From Myroides marinus (GTDB lineage: Bacteria > Bacteroidota > Bacteroidia > Flavobacteriales > Flavobacteriaceae): a stretch of 64,000 nt of DNA. This document shows positions 44,188 through 54,364 of the stretch, piece by piece (positions within the stretch are counted from its first letter, which is position 1; the number at the start of each line of letters is the position of its first letter). Position numbers and translations under genes: made by a program. The stretch is taken from NCBI RefSeq assembly GCF_900109075.1, contig NZ_FNYS01000013.1, positions 1-64,000 of the forward strand, read 5' to 3'. The notes beneath the pieces were generated by a model. The model saw only the letters and a program-made list of their open reading frames with translations, was not told the DNA's origin and ran no database searches.

Positions 44188-45408
44188 TTAAACAAACATT
44201 TTTTGCAATAAGGCTTGTTTGATGTTTTTGATTTTTTTGATTTGCTCTTGGCTTTGTTCGATTAGGTTATCTAATTTTTCAAAGTACTCCCCTATTTTTT
44301 GTTGTTCTTCAACCCTTGGTACTGATATATTAGTTGATAATATATTACTATTATATAATCGCTTTATAGTACTTCCTTCTAATCCATTCCATTTTACAAT
44401 TAAATAAAATTGTTTTAAAAATTTATTATTTAATTTTCCTCCATGGTTTAACCAAACAATATTTGAATCTTGAAAATATTCTTCTTTGCCTTGGTAAACA
44501 ACCAACCGTCCAATACTTCCAGAGGCTGAGATTAAAACATCTCCTTTTTGTGGATAATGATATTTAGATTTATACTCAAGAAATTTTTCTCTAGTAATAT
44601 ATGAATCTGGAATAGAACCGAAAGTACCAATTTTATAAAAAGGTATTTCACCAATTATTGATGTTTCACTTTTGAAGATTCTTTTATTCATAGCAACATT
44701 TCCGAAATCCCCCAACTTCTTTTCTTTCCATTTCTCAGTAAAACCTTTAAAACGAATTTCGGGTACATCAGCACCTTCTTTTGGGAACATTTTTTCGAGC
44801 ATTGCCTTTTTCAAGTTCACCAACTTTTGGTGCTTTTGTTCCTGTGCGTTGATTTGATCGTCTATTGTTTTAAAGAAATTACCGATTTTGGTTTGTTCAA
44901 TAATGGAATCAGAAATATATAAATCAATTTTTTTTAAATCTGAATTATCTATATGTCTAACTGTAGATCCTTTAATTAAACTGATTAATTTATTTTTATT
45001 TGAATTAAGATTAAGTGAAAGATAATTCCCATCTATTCCAATTGGTCTAATAATATTTATATCACCTCCCAAAATTACATTATCAATTTCTAAACTTGAA
45101 GCTCTAGCAATCCCTATCGGGGTAGTATCTGAGCTAGGAATTAACACATCATTTTTTTTACCAAAAAATGTCTTTTCTGATATATAATTTGTTTTCAAAA
45201 TCACATCGGATATTATCATTCCATAGTTTGTGTAAAGGTTTCCATATAATATGACTTTATATATCCCCTTTTCATCTATATCTTTCCATGAATGTTCTTT
45301 TCCTTTATAAAAATATGCGATTGAATCCAAAACTTTAAATACACATTCATCCTCAAACCCCTTAAATCGAATAGAAGGCACCTTTTTATTTTGCTCCATA
45401 CTATTCAA
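44188..45408 (-). CDS. hsdS: Second type I RM specificity subunit S
   Basis: A protein of 406 residues with two recognition domains. Each half opens with a matched segment: PSIRFKGFEDE near residue 11 and PEIRFKGFTEKWKEKKLGDF near 216. Conserved helices follow each domain (IIEQTKIGNFFKTIDDQI with NLKKAMLEKMF; VEEQQKIGEYFEKLDNLI with NIKQALLQKMF). The repeat structure is typical of HsdS that recognises a bipartite site. It overlaps the hsdM2 end by 8 bases (a start at 45399 is possible). Both recognition domains differ from those of the first HsdS. Confidence 0.95.
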   Translation of the reverse strand: MNSMEQNKKVPSIRFKGFEDECVFKVLDSIAYFYKGKEHSWKDIDEKGIYKVILYGNLYTNYGMIISDVILKTNYISEKTFFGKKNDVLIPSSDTTPIGIARASSLEIDNVILGGDINIIRPIGIDGNYLSLNLNSNKNKLISLIKGSTVRHIDNSDLKKIDLYISDSIIEQTKIGNFFKTIDDQINAQEQKHQKLVNLKKAMLEKMFPKEGADVPEIRFKGFTEKWKEKKLGDFGNVAMNKRIFKSETSIIGEIPFYKIGTFGSIPDSYITREKFLEYKSKYHYPQKGDVLISASGSIGRLVVYQGKEEYFQDSNIVWLNHGGKLNNKFLKQFYLIVKWNGLEGSTIKRLYNSNILSTNISVPRVEEQQKIGEYFEKLDNLIEQSQEQIKKIKNIKQALLQKMFV

Positions 45409-47974
45409 TATTTAATAAATTTTGTAATGCTTTAATACCTTCAAGATCATGATTTGATCCTGTTAACTCGTCCATCATGGTTGCTAAAGCAGTTTGACTT
45501 TCTTTTAATTGCTCATTTACTTCTAACAATGTGGTTTCATACTTCGTAACTAAATGGTTAATTTTTTGCGATAACTCGTCTAACTTATTAGTAGGAACTT
45601 CGTTTAAATTGACTGTTAAAGGTGTAATCCATTTTTGCTCTAATAGATTAGTCACTTGATCGTCTAATAGGTTTTCAATTAGCTGTTTAGTTTGTAAATG
45701 CAAAGCCGCTGTTTGATTGGTTACTTTCTTGTTAACTGTCTTTAGCTCTGATTGTAACTTACTAATGCGTACCAATTTTTTTTCGTCATCATCTTCTCCG
45801 TAAACAATTCCTTTTTTAATATCGGCAGTAATTTCTTTTACAGCTTTTGTTAATTCACCAGCTACTAATTTATCTTTTGTTTCGTTGGTTAAATCGCTAT
45901 CTTTAGTTTCCTCAGATAAAGATTCAAACAATTCGTCAATTTCAGCTGTAAGCTCTACCACTTGATTCTGTAAAGTTTCTAAAGCTTCTACTTCATCTTG
46001 TAAATACACTTCTTGTACCAACTCGAACGGAAAAATATGTCCTTTCCAACCGTCTTGTACTTCGACTTCTTTGTTATTCTTCTTTTTGATGACTAAATTA
46101 GGTTCTACAATTTTAGCTGCTTGTATTCCTTCTGTTTGTAAAATCTCAATATCTCCAGCAATGGTTTCCCATTGATTGCTTAACATTTGAAAAGCTACAT
46201 ATTTATCAATTAATGGAACCTGATTGATGCGATCAAATATTTCGGTACTCAAAGCAGCTTCTTCTTTTCCAATACTAACATTTTCTAACCCATCGATTAA
46301 TCTTGTCTTTAAATGTAAAGGGAAAGAACTAAGCGCATCATAATATTTTTGATTGAATGTTTGTACTTCTGTATTTGATTGAATGGTAGTTGTTATATCA
46401 TCAGCTTTTAACTGAGCCATTTCTGGTGATACCGTTTCAAACAACTGATCACGCAATGTTGGGAAAGCTTCCCAATACACTTTTAACTCTTCTATTTCTT
46501 GTTGGGGAATACCACCAAACATCGTGGCATAAATATCAAAACTCTCTGCTTTCTCGCTACTGTCTACATAACGAGGAATATTTAGATTATATTCGTTATC
46601 ACGTAGATCTTGCTTAGATACTACTTTTGCATAGTTCGGCACATCTTTACGCTCTACGTAAGTATCTACAATACGTTTAATATCAGACGTACGTAATTTA
46701 TTATTTTTACCAACTTTCTCAAATCCTTTAGATGCATCAATAATTAAAACGTCGTTACCTTCACGCTTTTGTTTAATTACTAAAATAACCGTAGGAATAC
46801 CAGTACCAAAGAAAATATTTGATGGTAAACCAATTACGGCATCGATATTATTATTTTCGATTAAACGCTCTCTAATGGTTCCTTCTTCACCTCCTCTAAA
46901 TAAAACCCCATGTGGTAAGACGATGGTCATAATACCTTTTGGTTTTAAGTGGTAAAGATCATGTAAAAGAAAAGCAAAGTCAGCCTTAGATTTAGGAGCC
47001 AATCCATAATTTTGATAACGGGGATCATCTTCTTTACCCTCAGGATCCCATTTTTGAGAGTATGGAGGGTTAGATACTACAGCATCTACATACAACGGAT
47101 TAAATTGGTTGTTTTCGTCAACATATGGCCAATCGCTTTCTAAAGTATCGGCATTACGAGTAACAATATTGGTTGCCAAAATACCACGCATCACTAAGTT
47201 CATACGTGTTAAGTTGTAAGTGTTTTGTTTTAATTCTTGTGCATAGTATTTTATATTGTTTGCATTATCCATATAACGCGCAATACTTTTACCTATAGTA
47301 ATTAATAAAGATCCCGAACCACTTGTAGGATCATAAATCTGTATTTCAGCACGATTTTGTAATTCATGGGCAACAATATCTGACATCAACTGAGACACTT
47401 CGTGTGGTGTATAGAATTCACCTGCTTTTTTACCAGCAGTTGCAGCAAACATACTGATTAGATATTCGTAGATAAAACCTAACACATCATAATCTTGTTT
47501 GCCATCCATTGGGATGTCTTTGATTAAGTATAATAAATCGCTAATTGCTTTTGTCTGTGCATTGGCATTTTCACCTAATTTACTTAATCCCGTTTGTAGG
47601 GTATCAAAAATTCCTTCGAATAACTTTTTATGTACAGGATCAATCAGACGAGAGAAAGCAGACAAAGCAGTATGTACATTTGCTACACCGAAATCACTTC
47701 CCATCTCAATCCAAGTTGAAAATAAATTTTCATACGCAATAAAATACCCTACATTTTTTTGAATGTATTTCATTGTTTCTCCCTCTTCTTCTGAAAGGTT
47801 TCTAATATCTTCTTGAGAAAAACCTTCTTTAAGGGTAAATCTTATCTGTGCTTCTGATAGGTATTTATAGAAAATAAAACCTAATATATAATCTTTGTAT
47901 TCGTTTGCTTCTATTTTAGAACGCATTTGATTGGCTGATGCCCAAATCTTAGCGGCTAGTTGTTGCTTATTCAT
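45401..47974 (-). CDS. hsdM: Second type I RM methyltransferase subunit M
   Basis: A protein of 857 residues. DPTSGSGSLLITIG (motif I near residue 214) and AVVSNPPYSQKW (NPPY, motif IV near 295) give the adenine methylase core; the N-terminal helical domain and GEFYTPHEV precede it. As with the first HsdM, the C-terminal 340 residues form an extension with coiled coils, longer than in E. coli HsdM. It heads the second hsd operon, and the ATG at 47974 starts MNKQQLAAKIWASANQMR, a normal family start. Confidence 0.95.
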   Translation of the reverse strand: MNKQQLAAKIWASANQMRSKIEANEYKDYILGFIFYKYLSEAQIRFTLKEGFSQEDIRNLSEEEGETMKYIQKNVGYFIAYENLFSTWIEMGSDFGVANVHTALSAFSRLIDPVHKKLFEGIFDTLQTGLSKLGENANAQTKAISDLLYLIKDIPMDGKQDYDVLGFIYEYLISMFAATAGKKAGEFYTPHEVSQLMSDIVAHELQNRAEIQIYDPTSGSGSLLITIGKSIARYMDNANNIKYYAQELKQNTYNLTRMNLVMRGILATNIVTRNADTLESDWPYVDENNQFNPLYVDAVVSNPPYSQKWDPEGKEDDPRYQNYGLAPKSKADFAFLLHDLYHLKPKGIMTIVLPHGVLFRGGEEGTIRERLIENNNIDAVIGLPSNIFFGTGIPTVILVIKQKREGNDVLIIDASKGFEKVGKNNKLRTSDIKRIVDTYVERKDVPNYAKVVSKQDLRDNEYNLNIPRYVDSSEKAESFDIYATMFGGIPQQEIEELKVYWEAFPTLRDQLFETVSPEMAQLKADDITTTIQSNTEVQTFNQKYYDALSSFPLHLKTRLIDGLENVSIGKEEAALSTEIFDRINQVPLIDKYVAFQMLSNQWETIAGDIEILQTEGIQAAKIVEPNLVIKKKNNKEVEVQDGWKGHIFPFELVQEVYLQDEVEALETLQNQVVELTAEIDELFESLSEETKDSDLTNETKDKLVAGELTKAVKEITADIKKGIVYGEDDDEKKLVRISKLQSELKTVNKKVTNQTAALHLQTKQLIENLLDDQVTNLLEQKWITPLTVNLNEVPTNKLDELSQKINHLVTKYETTLLEVNEQLKESQTALATMMDELTGSNHDLEGIKALQNLLNIE

Positions 47975-48328
47975 TGGTTTATTACCTTATATTTATAATA
48001 GAATATTTTAATAGTGTAAATATAACACATCCCTTTAGATTAGGTTAATAATTGTTTTAGGTATGTTACATGAAATTAATGTAAAAAATTATAAATTGAA
48101 TTAAATAAGTAACTTAAATAAACTTTTTTAAGTCCCACATTTATTAAAGAAAGATTATAACACAAAAAAGAGACATTACTGAATTACTACCCTGTAAAGG
48201 TCTCAAAAAAAAGCAAAATTCTGTAAGTTAATTTATTTTACAGAGTTAAATGTCTAATATAGAGATTAACTATCTCAACTCTTCTTAAATGAACTTAGGA
48301 TAATACCAAAATTCAATACTATATTATC
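47975..48328. other. Intergenic region, hsdM2 promoter
   Basis: 350 bases of AT-rich DNA between the start of the second hsd operon and the end of the relaxase gene. The part next to 47975 should hold the hsdM promoter on the minus strand; I see no clear consensus. No gene or strong hairpin was found in the rest. Confidence 0.45.
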
Positions 48329-49600
48329 TCATAAATTTCTTTTTTTCTTTTTTCGTTTCATTTTTTGTTCAAAACATAACTCCTCATAATCTAACTCTTG
48401 GTTATTGTTTAAAAGATTGAATAATGGTATAAACTCATTATTATTAAAATTGGTGGTATCAAGATTTAGGTACTCAAATATGGGATGTAATTCAATAGAT
48501 TCATTTATCTTAATCTGTTGAGAAGGTATTAAAATTGAATTGGTATGATCTTCTGTCCTACTCCACTTTTGATTCAGTATATTAGCTGATAACTCTTTAC
48601 TTAAATCAGAGCCTTTATAGACACTTTTAGAGTTATGGTCGATAAAAGTTACACCATAGATACGATTGTTTTTGTTTTGGAAGATAATAAGGTTTATTCC
48701 ATGATTTAAAAGTTCTTCTTTAAATTCTTGTAATGACTTTGCTGTATTTAAAGCTATTTTAATGGTATGTTTTAAACCCGCTTTACTTGGGGAGTTTTTT
48801 AAGTTTTCTTTTGAAGATTTAAAGTGACTTTCAAGATTTTGATAGCTTGCATTTTTTCCAAATAGTGATGCCTTAAAAGGATTACTTACCTTCTCCCCTT
48901 TTTCATTTAAGACAAAATACACTAAACCTTGTTTTGGTTGTCCATTGTAAAAGGCTTCTACCTTTTCTGCTCTGATATTAAAGAGTGATAATAAAGCATT
49001 GTAACTTGTTAGGCTATCATAATGATAATACTTAGGTAAATAGCGCATAACTGAAGCTATTTGAGCTTTTAGATTGTACTTAGTATAATCAACTGGTTTA
49101 AATTGAATTTGTTTGGATTCTTTGTTTGCTTGATTCACAGAAGAAGTAAGGTTAAAATGCTTTTCAATTTCACGACAAACTTTCATTGATTTTAAATGAT
49201 CATATTTATCATCAATTTTCTTTCCTTCTAAATCTGTACAGACTGTTACGATATGAATGTGTTCTCTTTCTATATCTCTGTGTTTATAGACAATGTAAGG
49301 TTGATTTTCATAGCCCATACTATTCATATACTGCTTCGCTATTTCATTTAAGGTCTCGTCTGTTAATTTATCATTGGGATTCGGATTCAAAGAAATATGT
49401 CTTACAACTTTCTCTGTCTTGTTATTTAAAAGTAGATAAGGCTCAAGGTGTTTATAAAGTTGAGTGATGTAGTTTGAAGTGTTATTTGGTTCTGGTAGAT
49501 TATTTGTAAACAAAACAGAACCTTGTCCTTTATCAACTTTTAATTGATTGTAGGACAAAGCTCCTATAAGATTACTTCCTTTACCAATCTTAGCTATCAT
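48329..49600 (-). CDS. mobB: Relaxase MobB of the conjugative element
   Basis: A protein of 423 residues. The N-terminal MIAKIGKGSNLIGALSYNQLK with a candidate catalytic tyrosine at residue 17 and the histidine motif IEREHIHIVTVCTDLEGKK near residue 109 define a MOBP-type relaxase of the Bacteroides MobB/BmgA kind. A C-terminal basic tail (KMKRKKKKRNL) is present. It starts 3 bases after mobA. It nicks the element's oriT and leads the strand to the coupling protein encoded divergently at 50236. It is distinct from the relaxase at 5731. Confidence 0.92.
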   Translation of the reverse strand: MIAKIGKGSNLIGALSYNQLKVDKGQGSVLFTNNLPEPNNTSNYITQLYKHLEPYLLLNNKTEKVVRHISLNPNPNDKLTDETLNEIAKQYMNSMGYENQPYIVYKHRDIEREHIHIVTVCTDLEGKKIDDKYDHLKSMKVCREIEKHFNLTSSVNQANKESKQIQFKPVDYTKYNLKAQIASVMRYLPKYYHYDSLTSYNALLSLFNIRAEKVEAFYNGQPKQGLVYFVLNEKGEKVSNPFKASLFGKNASYQNLESHFKSSKENLKNSPSKAGLKHTIKIALNTAKSLQEFKEELLNHGINLIIFQNKNNRIYGVTFIDHNSKSVYKGSDLSKELSANILNQKWSRTEDHTNSILIPSQQIKINESIELHPIFEYLNLDTTNFNNNEFIPLFNLLNNNQELDYEELCFEQKMKRKKKKRNL

Positions 49601-49603
49601 AAC

Positions 49604-50032
49604 TTATAGATTAGTATTTAAGTGCTTGTCTTCAAACTCTTTGGTTAGCTTGACAATATAATAGCATAACTTGGATAAATCCTTGGTATATTCTTCAAGT
49701 TTTGAAATAGATTGTTTTGCTTTAACTTCAGAGAAGTATTGGTTACAGAGTTTTACTATTTGATTGTAGTTCACTCCTACTGCTCTAAATTGATTAAATA
49801 GTTTAGTAAGTGTAGCTTGATATTGCAGTGCTGCTACATCTACTTTGACTGTTTTAACTTGTTTATCTAAAAGCATAGAAACAAGAAAGCTTGCTTTGTT
49901 TGTCATTCCTGATGATGCAAACAAAGCAAGCAGTCTCTCATTTTCAGGTTCGGTGAGTCTGAAAACATGTCTGTATTTTTTAGGATTGGATTTAAGTTTC
50001 CTTCCTCCTTTGTTTTTAATGGTAGTTTGCAT
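49604..50032 (-). CDS. mobA: Mobilization accessory protein MobA
   Basis: A protein of 142 residues. The N-terminal RHVFRLTEPENERLLALFASSG with SFLVSMLL is the ribbon-helix-helix-like start of Bacteroides MobA-type relaxosome proteins (MobC-like in plasmids). The C-terminal AVGVNYNQIVKLCNQ is conserved. It binds oriT and aids relaxase loading. Co-transcribed with mobB. Confidence 0.88.
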   Translation of the reverse strand: MQTTIKNKGGRKLKSNPKKYRHVFRLTEPENERLLALFASSGMTNKASFLVSMLLDKQVKTVKVDVAALQYQATLTKLFNQFRAVGVNYNQIVKLCNQYFSEVKAKQSISKLEEYTKDLSKLCYYIVKLTKEFEDKHLNTNL

Positions 50033-50235
50033 AGTTTCTTATCTTGATTCTTGTCAAAATAGCTGATAAAACACTATCCTTTTTTAACTTGGCATTAGAT
50101 GGTAGAATTATACTTTGAGAAGTTAACGCTTTATCATTTTGTTATTTTAAGCCAACTACCACCTTTCTATTCCATTAAATACTTCACGCTACAATCTCCT
50201 CTATTTTTAATAGTTAACCTTTAATTTAATAAACT
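50033..50235. other. Divergent mobA/mobC intergenic region, candidate oriT
   Basis: Two hundred bases between divergent mobilization genes. By analogy with Bacteroides conjugative transposons, oriT lies beside mobA. There are several short AT-rich repeats but no nick site I can recognise, so the call rests on position. Confidence 0.45.
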
Positions 50236-52239
50236 ATGCAATCAGAAGACGATTTAAAAGCGCTTGCTAAAATCTTAGCATTTATGCGAGCAGTAAGTAT
50301 TATAATAATGCTTATGCACTTATACTGGTATTGTTATTCTTTCTTTTTAAACCTTGGAATAACACATACTGTTGTAGATAGAATACTAATTAACTTTAAT
50401 CAAACAGCAGGACTGTTTTCTCATTTACTTTATACTAAACTTTTTTGCTTGGTTTTACTCTCTTTAAGCCTGTGGGGAGGCAAAGGCGTAAAACATGAAA
50501 AGATTACAGTCTCTAAAATCATAGGTGTTTTTACAGTTGGTTTTAATCTGTTCTTTTTCAATTTCTTTTTACTTGATTTTGGACATTCTTGGAGCGCTAT
50601 GCTCTATATATTAAGTACCTTCTTAGGTTATATCCTACTTTTGGTATCTGGCGCTTGGATTAGTAGGCTCTTAAACGATAACCTCATGCAAGATGTGTTC
50701 AACTTTGAGAATGAAAGTTTTATGCAAGAGACTCGCCTTATTGAAAATGAATACTCCATTAACCTTCCTTCAAGGTTCTATTACAAAGGAAAATGGAATA
50801 GTGGTTGGATAAACATTGTTAATCCTTTTAGAGCAACTATTGTACTTGGTACTCCTGGTTCTGGTAAATCCTATGCTGTGGTAAATAACTTTATCAAACA
50901 ACAAATTGAAAAGGGATTTTCCATGTACATTTACGATTTTAAGTTTCATGACTTATCAACTATAGCTTATAATCACTTGTTATTACACAAAGATAAATAC
51001 GCTATTGTTCCCAAGTTCTATGTTATAAACTTTGATGATCCAAGTCTCAGTCATCGTTGTAATCCGATTAACCCATCGTTTATGACAGATATATCTGATG
51101 CCTATGAATCAGCCTATACCATTATGCTTAACCTTAACCGCTCGTGGATACAAAAACAAGGAGACTTTTTTGTTGAGTCTCCAATCATCCTTTTAGCAGC
51201 TATTATTTGGTTTTTGAAGATTTATCAAAATGGTAAGTATTGTACATTCCCTCATGCTATTGAACTTTTAAATAAGAAGTATGCTGATGTATTTACTATC
51301 CTTACCTCCTATTCTGATTTAGAGAACTACCTCTCTCCTTTTATGGATGCTTGGGAAGGTGGAGCACAAGATCAATTACAAGGGCAAATAGCTTCGGCTA
51401 AAATACCACTGTCTCGTATGATCTCACCTTCACTATACTGGGTAATGACAGGAGACGATTTTTCATTAGATATTAATAATCCAGCAGCACCTAAAATACT
51501 TTGTGTCGGAAACAATCCTGATCGTCAAAATATTTACTCTGCTGCTCTTGGACTTTATAACTCACGTATTGTAAAACTCATCAATAAAAAAGGTCAACTT
51601 AAAAGTTCTGTTATCATTGACGAGCTACCAACAATCTACTTTAGAGGACTTGACAATCTTATTGCTACTGCCCGTAGTAATAAAGTAGCGGTGTGCTTAG
51701 GATTTCAAGATTTCTCTCAACTTAACAGAGATTATGGAGATAAAGAAAGTAAGGTTATTCAAAATACAGTCGGAAATATCTTCTCAGGTCAAGTAGTTGG
51801 AGATACAGCTAAAGCACTATCAGAACGCTTTGGAAAAATACTTCAAAAGCGTCAAAGTATATCCATTAATAGAAACGACCGTTCTACCTCCTTCTCTACT
51901 CAACTTGATACGCTTATTCCTGCTTCTAAAATTTCTACTCTTACCCAAGGAATGTTTGTAGGGGCAGTCTCTGATAATTTTGATGAGCGAATAAAGCAAA
52001 AGATATTTCACTCTGAAATAGTGGTTGATAATGAAAAAGTCAGTCAAGAAATGAAATCCTATCAAAAGATACCTCAGATAACTTCGTTCTTAAATGCTCA
52101 TGGTAATAATACCTTAAATGAAACAATTCAAGCAAATTACAAACAAGTGAAGCTTGATGTTGAATCAATTATTGAATCAGAATTAAAACGCATTGAGAAC
52201 GATCCTGAACTAGCTCATTTGATTAATAAGAAGAAGTGA
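50236..52239 (+). CDS. mobC: Type IV coupling protein (MobC/VirD4-like)
   Basis: A protein of 667 residues. Three or four N-terminal membrane helices (about residues 15-40, 60-75, 88-115, 120-140) precede the ATPase: VLGTPGSGKSYAV near residue 209 (Walker A) and SVIIDELPTIYF near 456 (Walker B), then ATARSNKVAVCLGFQDFSQL. This is the coupling ATPase that passes the relaxase-DNA complex to the channel; in the Bacteroides naming it is MobC. It reads away from mobA/mobB. Confidence 0.93.
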   Translation: MQSEDDLKALAKILAFMRAVSIIIMLMHLYWYCYSFFLNLGITHTVVDRILINFNQTAGLFSHLLYTKLFCLVLLSLSLWGGKGVKHEKITVSKIIGVFTVGFNLFFFNFFLLDFGHSWSAMLYILSTFLGYILLLVSGAWISRLLNDNLMQDVFNFENESFMQETRLIENEYSINLPSRFYYKGKWNSGWINIVNPFRATIVLGTPGSGKSYAVVNNFIKQQIEKGFSMYIYDFKFHDLSTIAYNHLLLHKDKYAIVPKFYVINFDDPSLSHRCNPINPSFMTDISDAYESAYTIMLNLNRSWIQKQGDFFVESPIILLAAIIWFLKIYQNGKYCTFPHAIELLNKKYADVFTILTSYSDLENYLSPFMDAWEGGAQDQLQGQIASAKIPLSRMISPSLYWVMTGDDFSLDINNPAAPKILCVGNNPDRQNIYSAALGLYNSRIVKLINKKGQLKSSVIIDELPTIYFRGLDNLIATARSNKVAVCLGFQDFSQLNRDYGDKESKVIQNTVGNIFSGQVVGDTAKALSERFGKILQKRQSISINRNDRSTSFSTQLDTLIPASKISTLTQGMFVGAVSDNFDERIKQKIFHSEIVVDNEKVSQEMKSYQKIPQITSFLNAHGNNTLNETIQANYKQVKLDVESIIESELKRIENDPELAHLINKKK

Positions 52240-52313
52240 TTTAAAATATAATTGAAGAAATTGAAAATCTTTATATATGTTTATAGAACTAAATTAACCT
52301 TAATTAAATAGTT

Positions 52314-52676
52314 ATGTTAAACAATTTCTTTAGAATCAATTTACCTTACGGTATAATGAAAAATGAAAAAAATCAATGGATTGCATTTAATAGAGAATAC
52401 CAGCCACTAGGTATAAATCAATCCGATTTTAATTCTTTAAATGAAGATTTAATAAAACAACTCCCTCTCTACACAGAGTATAAAAGATTAACAGAAAATA
52501 AATTAATCTCTTTAGCTTATGGAGAGAATGGGATCCAAAGAGATGATAAGGGAGAAATATACCGTATATACTTTTACAATGATGAATTAAATCCAACAGG
52601 GAAAAATGCTAGTAAAGAATTATGGAATAAATACTTTTCTATAATTGAAGAAGTTTCTAAACTTGAAAAACAATAA
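52314..52676 (+). CDS. Small hypothetical protein of the element
   Basis: A protein of 120 residues, no membrane segment, rich in aromatics and asparagine (FFRINLPYGIMKNEKNQW at the start, IYRIYFYNDELNPTGKNAS later). I do not recognise it; similar small proteins are common beside coupling genes in Flavobacteriia elements. It follows the coupling gene by 75 bases and ends at a terminator. Confidence 0.7.
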   Translation: MLNNFFRINLPYGIMKNEKNQWIAFNREYQPLGINQSDFNSLNEDLIKQLPLYTEYKRLTENKLISLAYGENGIQRDDKGEIYRIYFYNDELNPTGKNASKELWNKYFSIIEEVSKLEKQ

Positions 52677-52683
52677 ACTTACT

Positions 52684-52719
52684 AAACCTTATCTATTCTT
52701 AGATAGGGTTTTATTTTTT
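52684..52719 (+). terminator. Terminator after mobC operon
   Basis: AAACCTTATCTA and TAGATAGGGTTT form a stem with one G-T pair, followed by a T-rich stretch (52709-52719). Confidence 0.75.
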
Positions 52720-52876
52720 ATCAATTATCTCACTAAGCAAGGTAATACTCCGCGGTTCGCTTCCAAAAAATTCCCCCATAAATGCTTGACCTTGTCTTCG
52801 CTTTATTGCGTTGCTTTTTGAGCTTGCTTAAGCATTACCTATAGCTGCTCCATAATTAATTTAAAAATATAATATT

Positions 52877-53347
52877 ATGGAATCTACAGTTTTAAACAGC
52901 AATTGGTTAGTGGCATCAGAGATAGAACTAATCTACAAATCTAAAGTTAAAGCATCACAAAGACCAAGAATTGACTCTTCTTATTCTGCTTTTGAAGTAG
53001 CTTTAAAAGCATGGGATGAGAATAAAATTGAACTATTAGAGCAATTTAAAGTACTTATGCTTTCAAACAATAATAGAGTACTTGGTGTACTTGAGATATC
53101 ATCAGGTGGTATTACTGGAACAATAGTAGATATTAGATTGATATTTGCAGCTCTTTTAAAAACTAAGAGCACAGCTATGATCTTAGTACACAATCACCCA
53201 TCAGGAAAATTACAACCAAGTGATGCAGATAGACAAATCACACAAAAGATTAAACAAGCAAGTCAAATACTTGATATAGCTCTTTTGGACCATTTAATAA
53301 TTACTTCTGAGAGTTACTACTCTTTTGCAGATGAAGGCGTCTTATGA
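52877..53347 (+). CDS. RadC-like JAB-domain protein
   Basis: A protein of 156 residues with the JAB metalloprotease-like core: ILVHNHPSGKLQPSDAD near residue 103 (HxH...S..D motif) and DIALLDHLII. The N-terminal HhH domain of housekeeping RadC is missing, as usual for RadC-like proteins in mobile elements. Function is unproven in the family; it may be a nuclease or peptidase helping transfer or antirestriction. It is frequently found with ardA and topB as here. The stop lies in a hairpin. Confidence 0.9.
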   Translation: MESTVLNSNWLVASEIELIYKSKVKASQRPRIDSSYSAFEVALKAWDENKIELLEQFKVLMLSNNNRVLGVLEISSGGITGTIVDIRLIFAALLKTKSTAMILVHNHPSGKLQPSDADRQITQKIKQASQILDIALLDHLIITSESYYSFADEGVL

Positions 53348-53356
53348 CGCCTTCAT
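53331..53356. terminator. Hairpin between convergent genes
   Basis: ATGAAGGCGTC and GACGCCTTCAT form an 11-bp perfect stem around TTAT. It contains the stop of the RadC-like gene and lies 5 bases before the end of the convergent membrane gene; a T-poor but strong bidirectional terminator. Confidence 0.65.
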
Positions 53357-53361
53357 TTAAT

Positions 53362-54093
53362 TTAGTTCTCTTTTCTTATAATATCATTCTTAATTTCAGT
53401 CAGTTCATCACAAATAACCAAACATTCGCGTGCTTCATCTAAAACTACTCTATTAATATATATCCGAAAAGCAAGTATTAGAACTAATAACATAAGACTG
53501 ATAAATATTGCGTTTAGTAAAGAGTTATTTTCACTAATATCTTTTATATATGTAGCCCATAAACCTCCCATAAAAAATACTATGATCTTAGTATTTACAC
53601 TAAAATTTTCTTTAAACCCTAATGCTTTTCTTCCTGTAATTGATAAAAAACACTGTATATCTGCCTCTAATATTTCATGATTCTTTTGCTCGTTACCATT
53701 TAATAGAATCTTATGTTTAATTAAATTTTCTTTAAAGTTAATTTGCTCATCTTTCTTCATACATTGGGTTCTCCAATCCCCTTTAAGTATACCTTTCAAA
53801 TTCTCTATCCAATTATTCTTAAATACCTTAATTGCTTTATGTACATCGAAAGAATAAAGTAATAGAAAAATAAATCCAAAGCTTCCGAGCTGAGTAATAA
53901 GACCTTGATATGACCACGGCTCTTCATTAAAATAAGTTCTAGCAAAGAAAAAACCTACAATTGCTCCCAAAATAGCACCTATCCAAAGAAATAGTTTTTT
54001 CCTTTTTTTCTCTGATTCAGTCAATACAGTATTTCTCGACCGAGCTTTATCATAACACCCCTTGTATTCTTGAAATAATACTCCTTTATTCAT
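53362..54093 (-). CDS. Hypothetical four-helix membrane protein
   Basis: A protein of 243 residues with membrane helices at about 33-50 (LFLWIGAILGAIVGFFFA), 65-82, 172-185 and 195-212 and a charged central domain of 90 residues. No family was recognised. A 2+2 arrangement around a soluble domain resembles several small sensory or transport-linked membrane proteins. It is leftward and alone, likely cargo of the element. The start has a 250-base non-coding stretch upstream. Confidence 0.65.
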   Translation of the reverse strand: MNKGVLFQEYKGCYDKARSRNTVLTESEKKRKKLFLWIGAILGAIVGFFFARTYFNEEPWSYQGLITQLGSFGFIFLLLYSFDVHKAIKVFKNNWIENLKGILKGDWRTQCMKKDEQINFKENLIKHKILLNGNEQKNHEILEADIQCFLSITGRKALGFKENFSVNTKIIVFFMGGLWATYIKDISENNSLLNAIFISLMLLVLILAFRIYINRVVLDEARECLVICDELTEIKNDIIRKEN

Positions 54094-54364
54094 TTTATTT
54101 AAATTTAAAATTAACTACAAACATAAGAAGTATTAAAATTCAGACAGTATTAGTCAATGACTTAGCACTGGTATTTCAATTGGCAAAGTTTTTTAGCTTT
54201 TTAGCCATTGTAAGTTCAAGTCCTATGGATTACTGCAATAAATCTTCCTCATCCTATGAGCGTATTTATTTTGTAAAACATGCTCATAGCTAAAAATCAA
54301 AACATAAGTGCCATGAAATTAACCAGACCCTAAGGTCATAAAACTATTTATCTTGGAAAATTTA

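Noticed and set aside
52720..52876. Mobile or structural element between the terminator and the radC-like gene
   Set aside because: Words such as GGTAAT and ATTACC and GC-rich bits suggest an inverted repeat, but the arms do not pair beyond six bases.
54094..54364. Small gene before ardA
   Set aside because: No frame with a sensible start and composition; only AT-rich leader.
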